Shown here in pieces: positions 35,088 to 47,692 of a stretch of 64,000 nucleotides of DNA (position 1 is its first letter; the number at the start of each line of letters is the position of its first letter). The DNA comes from Piromyces finnis. Lineage: Eukaryota; Neocallimastigomycota; Neocallimastigomycetes; Neocallimastigales; Neocallimastigaceae. The translations under genes were made by a program, and so were the position numbers. Where the stretch lies: positions 48,501 through 112,500 of the forward strand of contig MCFH01000056.1 in assembly GCA_002104945.1 (NCBI GenBank), given 5' to 3'. Under the pieces are notes generated by a model. The model worked only from the letters and a program-made list of their open reading frames with translations. It did not search any database and was not told the DNA's origin.

Positions 35088-35499
35088 TCTTGGTGTTGTA
35101 TACTTATAAAATGATCTTATTAAACATGTGGATTTTTTAGATGTAAAAAATCCTTACATGTTACATCACATAATTTTTCTTGGTGTTGTATAGTTATAAA
35201 ATGATCTTATTAAACATGTGGATTTTTTAGATGTAAAAAATCCTTACATGTTACATCACATAATTTTTCTTGGTGTTGTATAGTTATAAAATGATCTTAT
35301 TAAACATGTGGATTTTTTAGATGTAAAAAATCCTTACATGTTACATCACATAATTTTTCTTGGTGTTGTATAGTTATAAAATGATCTTATTAAGCATGTG
35401 GATTTTTTAGATGTAAAAAATCCTTACATGTTACATCACATAATTTTTCTTGGTGTTGTATAGTTATAAAATGATCTTATTAAACATGTGGATTTTTTA
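35078..35499. repeat. 90-bp tandem repeat array, about 4.7 units
   Basis: Units begin CACATAATTTTTCTTGG at 35078, 35168, 35258, 35348 and 35438. Each contains a perfect hairpin: 10-bp stem GGATTTTTTA with loop GATG. The array is broken at 35500 by element 4 and its last piece reappears at 48447-48480. Confidence 0.9.
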
Positions 35500-36296
35500 T
35501 GTAAAATATTCTATTCTAAGTTCAGGTTTGTATACACTAAATCAAACTAACACTAGTTATAAATTTATTTATTATTAAACTTTATTTATTTATTAAATTA
35601 TATTAAACTAAACTAAACTAAAACAACCGTTGATTACTTTACCGTGAAGGATATTTTACCAGAGCCCTCACTAGGTAATCAATTTATATTTATTTAAAAC
35701 TAAAATTATTAATCTAAACTATAAACTAATTATAAACTAATGTTAATTTATCTAAACAACATTAACCTATACGATTTTCCAACTATCGTTTCAATAGTTG
35801 AAAAATTTTCTTTATTTATACTTTTTAAATAAATTGAATAAATTCTAATATACATGTTTTAATATTATAATTTTACATTGTTTACATTTATACATTTATT
35901 AAAAGAAATTATTTGTATTAAACTATTTAAATTCAATTTATTTACTACAGAATTTTCTAAACTTAAAATAAAGTTTTGATTTATTTACTATATGGTTGAT
36001 TATATTTCAAACATATATTCAATTTATTTATTTCTAATTTTGAGGCTTAGTTTATAAAAAAAATTTTTTATTATCTAAAATATTTATTGGTTAAAATTTA
36101 TTTAATTTAAAATTTTATTTTATCATCAAAAACTTTATCTTATCATAAAATTATATTTTACATAAATTTATGTTAATGTATTGTGATATAAATTTTTGTA
36201 ATTAAAAAATAAAATTTACGGTACATTAATTTAATACATTATACATTATTTTAAATACGTATTAAATACATTATTCTATTAATACAATATTTTACA
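35500..36296 (-). repeat. 3' LTR of element 4, family C
   Basis: 797 bp. Contains a GC-richer segment (about 35628-35682) closed by the inverted pair TTGATTAC/GTAATCAA and conserved in the solo LTR at 25517-26284. Confidence 0.93.
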
Positions 36297-36307
36297 TGCC
36301 CCTCTTC

Positions 36308-38181
36308 TTAAGTCGAGCCCCTGAGCGACTTATGTTTAAGGTATTCCTGGATCAATTGAGGGTCATCGATTTCATCTTCTTTAAGCCATGTACTTTCTGA
36401 AGGTAATAAGTTTTTCCAAACCATAAAGTAGTACTTGGTTCCATTAACAACTTTTTCACTAACAATCTTCAATGGAATTCTTCCTTCAGTAGAATCAGTA
36501 GCAATGTTTGGAATTCTAGAAGTTGATTCATTCACTTCAACTTCTCTTTCAACAAAAGGTTCTAAGTTCGAAATGTGAAAAACGGGATGACATCTTAGAC
36601 TTTCTGGTAGTTCCAATTTATAAGAAACAGGTCCTGTTTTTTCAATGATCTTAAATGGTCCAAGTTTCTTATTTGTTAATTTTGGAGGTCCTTTAGGAAG
36701 TAAGTCAGGACGCTTTAACCAAACTAAGTCACCAACCTTTAACTTAGGTCCAATAAGTCTAATACAATCGGCATACTTCTTATATCTTTCCTTGGCTTTT
36801 TCTAAGTTCTTCTTTAAAAATTTAATATTATCTTGCATCTGAGAGGCGTGCCTGTTAGCTCTTCTATTGTCGCTATCAGCAGGAATTTCGGTACTAAATC
36901 TTGGATTTTGCCCATAATTTGCAAAGAATGGTGTTTGATTTATGGATTGCTGAAGTGTATTATTATACGCAAATTCAGCATATGGCAAAAGGTTCATCCA
37001 GTTATCTTTTCTTTTGTTAATATAACATCTAAGAAATTGTTCTAAAATACTATTTACACGTTCAGTCTGCCCGTCTGTTTGAGGATGATGAGCACTCGAG
37101 ATATTGTGCTTTATGTTCAACAAAGTGCATAATCTTTGCCAAAATTCTGAAGTAAACTGGGTTCCTCGATCCGATATTATTTCATCAGGTAGACCATGTA
37201 AACGAAAAACTTCTCTAAAGAAAACATCAGCAGCAATTTGAGCAGTAGGAATCATTCTAAACGGAATAAAGTGAGCCATCTTCGTTAATCTATCCACAAC
37301 AACCATTATAACTGTTTTTTCCTTTGACTTTGGCAAATCAGTTATAAAATCCATTGAAACAGAAGACCACGGTCTTTCAGGAGTAGGTAACGGCTGTAAA
37401 AGTCCATAAGGTCTATGACGCTCAACCTTAGCAGCTCCACAAACTTTACAAGAAGCAATAAACTTAACTATATCTTGAGTCATGTTTATCCAAACAAAGT
37501 TTCTTGTAATTAATTCTTTTGTTTTGATAATACCAAAATGACCATGAATTGGATTATCATGATGCATCGAGATTATTGTATTTCTCATTTTCTTTGGTAC
37601 ATAAATTAAACTTTTATACAAAAGAATTCCTTCTTCACTTAACTTAAAATTTTTCATTAATTTCTTATACTTCTTATTTGCGGTAGATTTTCCTTGTAGT
37701 ATTTTTATTAACTCTTTAATTTCTTCATCTTCTTTAATTTCTTTAATTAAATCTTCTTTAAGATTTCCTCGAATAGACACAAGACATAAAGTATCTTCAA
37801 TTTCTTTGACTGTCAAACAGGAATAAGCTTCTTCATCTTCTTTATTAATTTTTTCTTTTTCATAATCAGGGCGTCTTGAAAAAGCATCAGGTTTTCCACC
37901 TTCTTTACCCGGTCTATATTGTATTTTGAAGTCATAACGTGTTAAGAACAAATTCCATCGAATTTGTCTTTGCGATAATAATTCGGGCTTCCTTGGAAAA
38001 GTAAGATTTTTATGATCTGTGTAGATCATAAATTGATGCTTAGCTCCTTCTAAGTAATGTCTCCATTGTTTCAAAGCTTCAATAACAGCCAAAAGTTCTT
38101 TATCATAAATTGGGTAGTTCTTTTCCGATTTAGTCAATCCTCTTGAATAATAACAAATTGGATGAAGCTCGTTATTATCCG

Positions 38182-38225
<44 letters not shown>

Positions 38226-40954
38226 TTCCGAGTGCATTTCTCCCATCGATTATTATCCGGTAATCTTTGAGATAATACGGCACCGATTGCGAAATTACTT
38301 GCATCTGTCTCAACCACAAAAGGTAATTCAGGATCAGCATGAATTAAAATTGGTTCCTCGGTAAAGAATTTCTTTAATATACAAAAAGCTTCATTACATT
38401 CTTCTGGCCAATGAAAATTGACATCTTTCTTAGTTAGATTATGTAACGGTTTAGCAATACTAGCAAAGTTTGGAATAAATCTTCTATAATAATTGCATAA
38501 TCCAATAAACGACTGAACTTCTTTAACAGATGTTGGCACAGGCCATTCCATAATAGCTTTAACCTTTTTTGGATCCATAGAGATTCCCTTATCTGAGATA
38601 ACATGCCCTAAGAAAGTAGTTTCTGAAGTTTCAAATTCACATTTGCTAAGTTTCGCATAAAGACCATTTTCTTTTAATCTTTGAAGAACTTTCTTTACAT
38701 GCTTTCGGTGTTCTTCCAAGTTTTTCGAATAGATAAGAATATCATCAATATAAGAAAAGGCGAATTCATCCAAGTATTCCCCGAGAACATCATTGATAAA
38801 ATGTTGGAAAGTTGCAGGAGCGTTTTTTAATCCAAACGGCATGACAAGATATTCAAAGTGACCAAATCTTGTCCTAAATGCAGTCTTATATTCATCACCT
38901 TCATTTATTCGAACTAGATTATAAGCAGACTTGAGATCAAGTTTAGTAAAAACTTTGGCTTCTCTTAATCTATCGAATAATTCAGATATGAGAGGTAGTG
39001 GATATGAATCCCTGATTGTGTTTTCATTGAGTCTTCGGTAATCAACACACAATCTTAAAGTTCCATCCTTTTTCCTAACAAATAGCACAGGTGCTCCAGC
39101 AGGTGAAGTAGACGGTCTTATAAATCCTTTTTCTAGATTTTCAGAAATATACTCCTTTAACGTATTCCTTTCTTCTTCTGTTAGAGGGTATAAAGGACCA
39201 TAAAATAAGTTATCTTTATCTTTCAATCTTATTTTACAATCGTATATTCGATGTGGAGGTAGTTCATTACACTCAACTTCATCAAATACATTTTCAAATT
39301 CCTTATATACATCTGGAATTTCTATAACATTTTCTCTAACATCTTCACCACTATTTTCATCATTTGAAAGAACACTACATACAATATACTTTTGAACATT
39401 CTTTTTATTTAATTTTAAATTTTTACTACATTTCTTTTTAATACATGAATTTTTATTTTTATCTATAATTTTTCTATTTTCTTTATTCCTAATTTCACTT
39501 TCTCTAATTTTTAAACTATTCTTATAATTGTTAAGTATTTCTTGTACGAGTTCCTTTTCTTTTCTTCTTTTTTCTTCTTTGGCCAATTGCGCTTCTTGAT
39601 TTCTTCTTTCCATGTCTTCTGGAGTAGCACAGCAATTCAAAGAACAGAATTCGGATTTGAATTCAAGAGTTTGATCCTTAAAGCTAATTGTAGGATCGTG
39701 TTTTCTTAACCAATTCTTACCCAAAATGACAGAAATACCAGAAGGAAGATCAGTAAGGTAGAATTGAATGGATTCTTTATGATTCTTGATGTTCATGATT
39801 AAAGGAATTGTTTCATACTTCAAGAATCCATTACCACCTATACCTTCAACAAACTTATCCTTAAACATTCTTTGGAATGGGATCTTGTACTTGTCCACGG
39901 CTTTCCAATCCAAAAAGTCTAAGTCCGAACCAGAATCCACAAGAGCCTTAAGATACACTCCATTATTGACTTGTAATAGAATGTCATAAACATTTAACAT
40001 TCTTCTTCCAGCGGTAGTAGCCATGAACGCTTTTGGTCTATTTATAACCTTATCCTTAAGTTGAGGACAATCCTTCTTAATATGTCCAGTCCTTTTGCAG
40101 AAGAAACATTTTCTAGGCTTAGCTGAGGTGGTAGGGTTTTCTTGGTCTACATAATTTCTATATTTTACACCATAAGAGAGGTACCTTGTTCCTAAGTCTC
40201 TGTTATATCTTCGGTTCTTCTTTCCGTCGACATCCATAGGATCCTTTCCGAAGACTTTCCATTCTACTTCTACATTGGCAGCAACAACATTAATTAACTC
40301 AGTTATCTTTCTAATTCTTGGGTAAAGGAGCTTCGCTTTTTCCTTGACTGAAGTTGGTAAACCTTCCATAAAGAAATGGATCTTTGCTTCATCATTAAAG
40401 GACGAGTCTCTAGCCATCTTTTCAAATTCCTCGCAGTAGTCCATGACGTTCTTGAATTGGCTTGACTTTAACTTTGCAAGTCGACTGTTGGCTACATCGG
40501 CACTGTTACAGGTTTTATAGCGAGCCTTCATTGCCTCAATAAAATCTTCATAGGAGTTCAACAGGGGGCTTTCTTCTCTTTCCAAGTCGGCAAACCATTC
40601 GGCGGCGGTTCCTTCCAGGTAGCATCCCAAGATATCCAGCTTGTAGGCGTCGGTAGCATCTTCTTCTAAGTTATATTTGAAGTATTTCTCCAATCTTGCC
40701 AGGAAGTAAAGAAGTTCACTTCTTTTTCCCGAAAATCTTGGAGGTTTTGGGATGAGTTTTCCCCTGGTGTTAACGCTTTTACCAGTCTCATCCTCGATAT
40801 CCATCATGGAACTCGCCTCAGAGCCTGCGTCACTGACTCCAGCTATTCCATCGTCACGGTTGTCTAACATTCTATATCTAGTATTCATATTACTACTTAA
40901 TAAACAACAAATAGTCAACCAATATTTAATATCCCAATTATTTATACTATTCAA
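36308..40954 (-). CDS. gag-pol: Element 4 Gag-Pol, single frame, with in-frame SINE insertion
   Basis: 1548 codons without a stop. The likely start is a Met at residue 23 or 29 (MNTRYRMLDN) rather than the first. Capsid-like N-terminus; CCHC knuckle CFFCKRTGHIKKDC (~287); protease ALVDSGSDLDFLD (~343); Lys/Glu-rich linker; RT with FSYIDDILIYSK (~736); RNase [16 protein letters not shown] (~884). At ~899-925 a 26-residue insertion comes from a truncated SINE plus its target duplication and includes 12 consecutive Lys. Then RNase H continues (HPICYYSRGL, YDKELLAVIEALKQWRHYL), integrase finger (H...GHFG...CKVC), [32 protein letters not shown], and a divergent chromodomain-like tail (YYFMVWKNLLPSESTW). 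Enzyme activity after the insertion is uncertain. Confidence 0.95.
38185..38249 (-). mobile_element. 5'-truncated SINE fragment (copy E)
   Basis: 27 bp of the SINE 3' end plus a poly(A) tail of about 38 nt, flanked by a 13-bp target duplication TTATTATCCGGTA (38172-38184 and 38250-38262). Insert plus duplication is 78 bp, exactly 26 codons, so the polyprotein stays open. Confidence 0.92.
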
Positions 40955-41371
40955 CTTGACTATTCCTAATTATTTTATTCTTATATTAAATAAATAATTT
41001 AACAACCTTATTATTATACTATACTAACCTTTTTATTATTTACTACTACTAAACTAACAACTAGTTATTAACCAAACTAATATATTTTTATTATTACTAT
41101 TTATTGATTATTAACTATTAAACTATTTTAACAACAAATTATTCTATACCAAATAATTATAAAATACCCCGAAATTAACTAAAATTAATTTCTAACAAAA
41201 AAATTTTTTTTTTTTTTTTTTTTTTTTAATATTAATATATTTTAGATAATCCCCGAATTTAATTCTATTATTAAATTCTCACTATAATTAATTTTTTTTT
41301 TTTTTATAATATTATTTTCTATTACTATTCTTATACAAAGGTGAACTTCCTATTCTAATAAGTTGGAAAAT
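40955..41371. other. Leader of element 4
   Basis: Low-complexity AT-rich sequence with long T runs (41198-41227, 41291-41305). Next to the LTR the element strand reads ATTTTCCAACTTATT, with no TGG-type primer site. Confidence 0.6.
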
Positions 41372-42168
41372 TGTAAAATATTCTATTCTAAGTTCAGGTT
41401 TGTATACACTAAATCAAACTAACACTAGTTATAAATTTATTTATTATTAAACTTTATTTATTTATTAAATTATATTAAACTAAACTAAACTAAAACAACC
41501 GTTGATTACTTTACCGTGAAGGATATTTTACCAGAGCCCTCACTAGGTAATCAATTTATATTTATTTAAAACTAAAATTATTAATCTAAACTATAAACTA
41601 ATTATAAACTAATGTTAATTTATCTAAACAACATTAACCTATACGATTTTCCAACTATCGTTTCAATAGTTGAAAAATTTTCTTTATTTATACTTTTTAA
41701 ATAAATTGAATAAATTCTAATATACATGTTTTAATATTATAATTTTACATTGTTTACATTTATACATTTATTAAAAGAAATTATTTGTATTAAACTATTT
41801 AAATTCAATTTATTTACTACAGAATTTTCTAAACTTAAAATAAAGTTTTGATTTATTTACTATATGGTTGATTATATTTCAAACATATATTCAATTTATT
41901 TATTTCTAATTTTGAGGCTTAGTTTATAAAAAAAATTTTTTATTATCTAAAATATTTATTGGTTAAAATTTATTTAATTTAAAATTTTATTTTATCATCA
42001 AAAACTTTATCTTATCATAAAATTATATTTTACATAAATTTATGTTAATGTATTGTGATATAAATTTTTGTAATTAAAAAATAAAATTTACGGTACATTA
42101 ATTTAATACATTATACATTATTTTAAATACGTATTAAATACATTATTCTATTAATACAATATTTTACA
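41372..42168 (-). repeat. 5' LTR of element 4, family C
   Basis: 797 bp, apparently identical to 35500-36296. Confidence 0.93.
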
Positions 42169-42187
42169 TTTTAGATGTGTAATGAAT

Positions 42188-44211
42188 TGTAGTAATTTCT
42201 TATTATTGTTTACAGAAATTACTATCTACAATAATATTAACGAATAATATTGTAGTATTATTATGCGGAAATAAGAAGTATTGAACAAATTAGAATAGAA
42301 AATAGAAAGTAAAAATAAAACTTATCGAGTTTATTATAAAGATTTATAATAAACAACCAAACACAAAGAGTCAAATGGGTCGTAAGTTTTTTTAGTTAAA
42401 TTACTGATTTATTAGAAGGATATTTTATTTAATTAAAAAGAAAAATGTATTTATGTTATTTATTATAACGTATTCCTTTATAATAATAACTCTTGAATTT
42501 CTAAGGAATTTCAAGAGTGTTTTATTTATAATTTTATTAAAAAATAAGGTTAAATAAACGGGTTCTAATCTTAACAAATAAAATGTTTAGGAAAAGACTA
42601 GAAGAAAAACCTAAACATGATTTTCGATCAATATTCTAGTCATATTGATCTTCGTGTAATTTTAAGTAAAACCGAATGCTTCTTTAAAGCGAAATCGGGA
42701 AAACCTTAAAATTCCGATTCCTATTTTATCCGTGCTTAATACAATACATAAAATATAATTAATACATAATTTAAAACAATAAGTGTAATGAATATAGTTA
42801 GTCAAAATTAAATGTATAAGATAAATAATAAGTAAATAAATTATTTATATTAATTAAATGTACATAAAAATTAATAATTAAATAAATTTATAAAGTTAAT
42901 TAAATATATAAGAATATAGCAAGTAAATAAATTTTATATTTTATATAAGTGTATATAAAATTAATATTTTAAGTAAATCATAAGTATTAACTAAATGAAT
43001 GAAATATTAAATAATTTAATAAATTATTAGTAATAGTTGAATGTATAGAAAATAATAATTTAAATAAATTTGTATTAAATAATAAGAAATAATAATTATT
43101 CAATTATGAATAATTAATATTTCTTATATGATGATGCGTTGACCGATATATTTTTGAATAATATAATATTTTATATAAATAATAAATTCTAATATTTATG
43201 ATGAAACAATAAATTTAAAATAAAATAAAATATGTTTTATAATTAACAAATAAATCACTCAAAAACTCGAAAATAAACTCTTTTTATTATGTTTAAATTA
43301 TCTCTTTATTATATTTATAATTTATTTATTGTCTATTTATTGTCCCCCCTTTATAAAGAAGAATTTTATCTTCCTTTTATACATTTTCATTTATTACATG
43401 TATTATTATTTTTAACTATTAAATGTTATTATTACTATTGTTATTATTTATTAAAATTAAAAGAATAAATTAAAATTATGTCTTAGTATTATAAAATATT
43501 ATAGAATATTACTTATTTGATTTTCTTATTACTTCAAAATGTTTAAATTTAGAAAAATTATTATAAATTATCATTGACTATCATTAAATGTATAATACCT
43601 TGAATAAAATAATTAAAATTTAAAATTAAAATAATATTAAAATAAAATTAAAATGAAATTAAAATATTAAAAGTATCAATTATTATAAACACTCATTTTA
43701 TACAGAAACATAAAAGAGTTCTGTATTTTATCTTTGAAATTGTTATTATTGTTCTATTTCCAGGCTTTAAATTAATCACTTTTAGTAATAATTACTCAGT
43801 TATTTATTTGTTAATTTATATATATAAGTTTGAAAGAATTTCTAAAGAACACTTGGATAAAACACTAGAATTAATAATTTAATGTATATCATTTTATTTT
43901 TTTTTAGTTTATTTATTCATTTTTATTTACTTATTATTATTTTATTATTTTAATACATTTTTGGATTGAGTCGTTTTATTTTATTTAATAATTTATTTTA
44001 TTATTATCTCTATTAAGTCGTTTTTTTATTCATAATTTATTATTTAATAAAGAGAATATTATTTATTTAAAAGAAAGGGTTATATTTCCATAAAATTATT
44101 ATTTATTCATTTTTAAGGGTTATTATCTTTTATTTTTATTATAAGTCGCTATGGGTTAAGTCGTGTTTATTCGGCTAGTTTTTATTACGTTTTTATGTGA
44201 GTAGCGTATCA
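42188..44211 (+). repeat. 2-kb LTR-like repeat inserted in element 5's 5' LTR
   Basis: 2,024 bp, TGTAGTAATTTC...GTAGCGTATCA, flanked by ATGAAT (42182-42187, 44212-44217; 5 or 6 bp depending on the end chosen). No ORF. Its last 770 bp recur at 59878-60627. Most simply a long solo LTR. The autonomous parent is not in the window. Confidence 0.72.
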
Positions 44212-44217
44212 ATGAAT

Positions 44218-44651
44218 ACTAGAAATAACTAAATTGTCTTAGTGGTTAGTAGCTAAGACTTTGAGTCTGAATGACACTAGTTCGAGACCTCATAGATACT
44301 ATTTTAAAAAAATTATAATTTTATTTTATTTTATTTTATTTTATTTTTAAATTTTATTTTATATGAAGATTATTGATTGGTTAAGAATTTTAAGTTGAAA
44401 AAATTTTATAAATTAATTTAAAAAATTTTTAGTATAAATACGAGTGAATTTTCCCAAATATTTTAAAGAATCGAGATTTTATTAATAAATAATTATATTA
44501 TTAAACACTAACTTATTAAGTTAAATTCTATGTGTTTTTAATAATATTTTTATAAATTAATAATTTACAGAATATTTTAAAGTGTTAATATTACTAAGTT
44601 ATTTAGTAAATATTATAATTTGTTTTATTGTTAAAGACACATTTCTTTACA
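44218..44651 (+). repeat. 5' LTR of element 5, main part, with tRNA-like module
   Basis: A box TAGTGGTTAG (44240-44249) and B box GTTCGAGACCT (44280-44290) near the start, followed by AT-rich sequence ending TTTCTTTACA. Same module in the 3' LTR near 48024-48075. Confidence 0.87.
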
Positions 44652-47600
44652 CTAAGAAGTCTTCTGTTAACTTTTCTACTTCGTCTCTCTCAAATCAAGA
44701 ACCAACTTCTGTTTTGACTTCTTTTTCTGATTCTAATATTCAATCCAATTCTATTCTCAAATCCGATTCAAACTCTAAATCAGAACCCAATTCTTCTATT
44801 ATACTTCCGGATGTTCTTTCTGACTTTGCTGATGTCTTCAATGAATCTAATGCTGAAAAACTTCCTCCACACCGTCCATACGATTGTGAAATAAAACTCA
44901 AAGAAAATTCAAAACTGTTTTATGGACCGATTTATCCTCTAACAGAAACCGAATCAATTGCTTTAGAAGAATATATAAAAGAAAATCTCAAGAAAGGATT
45001 TATTAGAAAATCAAAATCGCCTGCGGGAGCTCCTATTCTGTTTGTACCTAAGAAAAACGGTCAACTTCGTATGTGTGTTGACTATCGCCAATTAAACTCC
45101 ATAACTATTCGTGATTCTTATCCCCTTCCTCTTATACAAGATATGCTTGAACATCTTGGAAAAGGGAAGATTTTCTCAAAATTGGATCTTCGTTCTGCCT
45201 ATAACTTGGTCAGGATTAAAAGTGGTGATGAATATAAAACCGCTTTTACTTGCAAGTTAGGTCATTTTGAATACTGTGTGATGCCTTTTGGGTTGAAAAA
45301 TGCACCTGCTGTTTTTCAACATTTCATTAATGATGTTCTTGAAGACGTTCTTGGTAAATTCGCTTTCTCTTACATAGATGATATTATTATTTTTTCCTCT
45401 GATTATAAATCTCATATATCTCATGTCAAAACTGTTTTGAAACTCCTGAGGGATGCTGGGCTCTATGCTAAATTGGAAAAATGCGAGTTCTTTGTTTCTT
45501 TTATTGATTTCCTTGGTCATAGGATTTCTACTGATGGTATTCACATGGACCCAAATAAAGTTTCTTCTATTTTAAACTGGCCTACTCCATCTAATGTTAA
45601 AGAGGTTCAATCTTTTCTTGGTCTTGCGAACTACTACCGTCGATTTATTCCAAATTTTGCAAAGATCGCTCATCCTTTGCATAAACTTTTGAAGAAAAAT
45701 GTTAAATTTGTATGGTCTAAAGAAGCTCAAGATGCTTTCGATTCACTCAAGTCCTTATTTGTTTCTGCTCCTGTTCTTATATTTCCTAATCGTGAACTTC
45801 CATTCATAGTCGAAACTGATTCAAGTAACTTTGCCATTGGTGCTATTCTCTCGCAAGTCTCTCCAATTGATAATATGACCCATCCAGTTGCTTTCTTTTC
45901 TCGCTCTCTTACTGGTCCTGAACGTAATTATCCAATATATGATAAAGAGCTCTTAGCTATCGTTGCTGCTCTTGAAACATGGCGTCATCTACTTAAAGGC
46001 TCTTCTTCTACTTTTAAGATTTACTCGGATCATCGAAATTTACTCTATCAAAAGAAACCTGAAAAAATGTCTCAACGTCTTGTTCGCTGGGCTTTGTTTC
46101 TCTCTGAATTTAACTTTGTTATTATTTATCGTTCTGGTTCTTCTAACGGTAAGCCTGATGCTCTATCTCGTCGTCCTGATTATGCTATCAATTCGAATTC
46201 CTCTTCTGATGTTCCTTTTAATGTTCTTCGCCCTGAAAACTTTTGTGCCATTGTGACTTCTGTTTCGTCCATTAGTGATTCTTTTCTTTCCGAATATATA
46301 AATGATGACTTTTACAATAAAATCTGTGAATATCTTGATTGTAGGAAACCTCCAATACCTCACCCTCAAATTGACAAATTTTCCTTAAGCAATAGTTTTC
46401 TCCTTTTTACTGACAGAATCTATGTTCCTCCAAATTGTCGTCTTTCAATTCTTAAACTCTGTCATGACTCTCCTTCAGCTGGTCATTTCGGAATAAAGAA
46501 AACATCTTCTCTTATTGCTAGAGACTTCTGGTGGCCTTCTATTTCTTCTGATGTTAAAGACTACGTTCGTTCTTGTGAAGTTTGTTGTCGTTCAAAAACC
46601 TTTCGTCATAAACCTTATGGTCTTCTGAATCCTCTTGATATTGCTGAGCGTCCTTGGTCATCCATTTCAATGGATTTCATTACAGATTTGCCTTCATCTT
46701 CTGGTTTCACTTGCATTCTTGTTGTTGTTGATCGTCTTACAAAAATGGTTCATCTCATTCCGTTCAAAAGTATTCCTTCCGCCGCCGAAACAGCCACAGC
46801 CTTTATTGATAATATTTTCCGTTTTCATGGCCTACCTGAATCTATTGTCTCGGATAGAGGTTCTCAATTTACCTCTAAATTCTTCCAATCCATCTGTTCC
46901 TCCCTTGGCATTGAACTTAAGTTGTCTACTCCATTTCATCATCAATCAAACGGTCAGACGGAGAGGGTGAACTCCGTTATAGAACAATATTTAAGATGTT
47001 TCTCAAATTATAAAGGTTCAAATTGGAAAAGTTTTCTTAGTCTTGCAGAATTTAGTTATAACAACGTGGTCCAAGAATCATCCAAATTTTCTCCATTCTT
47101 TTTGAATTACGGCTTTCATCCAAAATATTCACCAGTTATTCCAGACTTATCTAAAGTCCCAAGAGCAGAAGAGTTTACAAGAGATTTTAAAACTTTAATT
47201 AATACCTTAAAAGAAAATTTAAAATCTGCCATGGAAACCCAGAAGAAGCATGCTGACAAACGTAGAAAAGAAGCTCCGAATTTTAAAGTTGGTGACAAAG
47301 TTTGGCTGGATAGTTCTTTAATTATCCACAAAGGAAATAAAAAATTTAAGCCAAGAAAACTCGGCCCATACAAAATCTTGGAAAAAATATCAAATGTTAC
47401 ATTTAAATTAAGTCTCCCAAAATCTATTAAGATTCATCCAGTTATTCATGTATCCAATCTCGAGAAATATGTCGAAGATAAATTTGGAAGATCTCAACCA
47501 CCACCGCCACCTATTACCGTTGACAATGAAGAAGAATACGAAGTTGAAGAAATTCTGGATAAAAGAAGACATTACGGAAAAATACAATACCTGATTAAAT

Positions 47601-47692
47601 GGAAAGGGTATTCAATCAATGAAGCTTCGTGGGAGCCTGAAGAAGATCTAAATTGCAAGGGGCTACTTAAAAAATTTAATAGAAAGAAATAA
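44652..47692 (+). pseudogene. Element 5 Pol: RT, RNase H, integrase, chromodomain
   Basis: About 1013 codons open from the LTR edge, with no ATG before the RT domain, so probably not expressed alone. [38 protein letters not shown]. RNase [16 protein letters not shown]. Integrase: finger [11 protein letters not shown]...[43 protein letters not shown]-terminal chromodomain [18 protein letters not shown]. No internal stops, although gag and protease are missing. It could still be mobilised in trans if packaging and priming signals remained, but the leader is gone. Confidence 0.9.

Larger units (their letters stand above)
35500..42168 (-). mobile_element. Ty3-type retrotransposon, element 4
   Basis: Two 797-bp LTRs (35500-36296, 41372-42168) that look identical, with target duplication TTTTA (35495-35499, 42169-42173). 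The internal part has one uninterrupted Gag-Pol frame, a purine tract (AAGAAGAGGGGCA) before the 3' LTR and a low-complexity leader. Probably the youngest insertion of the nest apart from the SINE fragment inside it. Confidence 0.95.

Noticed and set aside
35078-35499. Regular 90-bp repeats as a CRISPR-like array
   Set aside because: The whole 90-bp unit is repeated with no unique spacers, there are no cas genes, and the genome is eukaryotic.
38143-38364. Plus-strand frame with poly-Phe
   Set aside because: Antisense reading of the SINE poly(A) tail inside element 4.
42188-44211. 2-kb repeat as a complete small LTR element (TRIM type)
   Set aside because: I could not find direct terminal repeats, primer site or purine tract inside it. 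A long solo LTR fits better.
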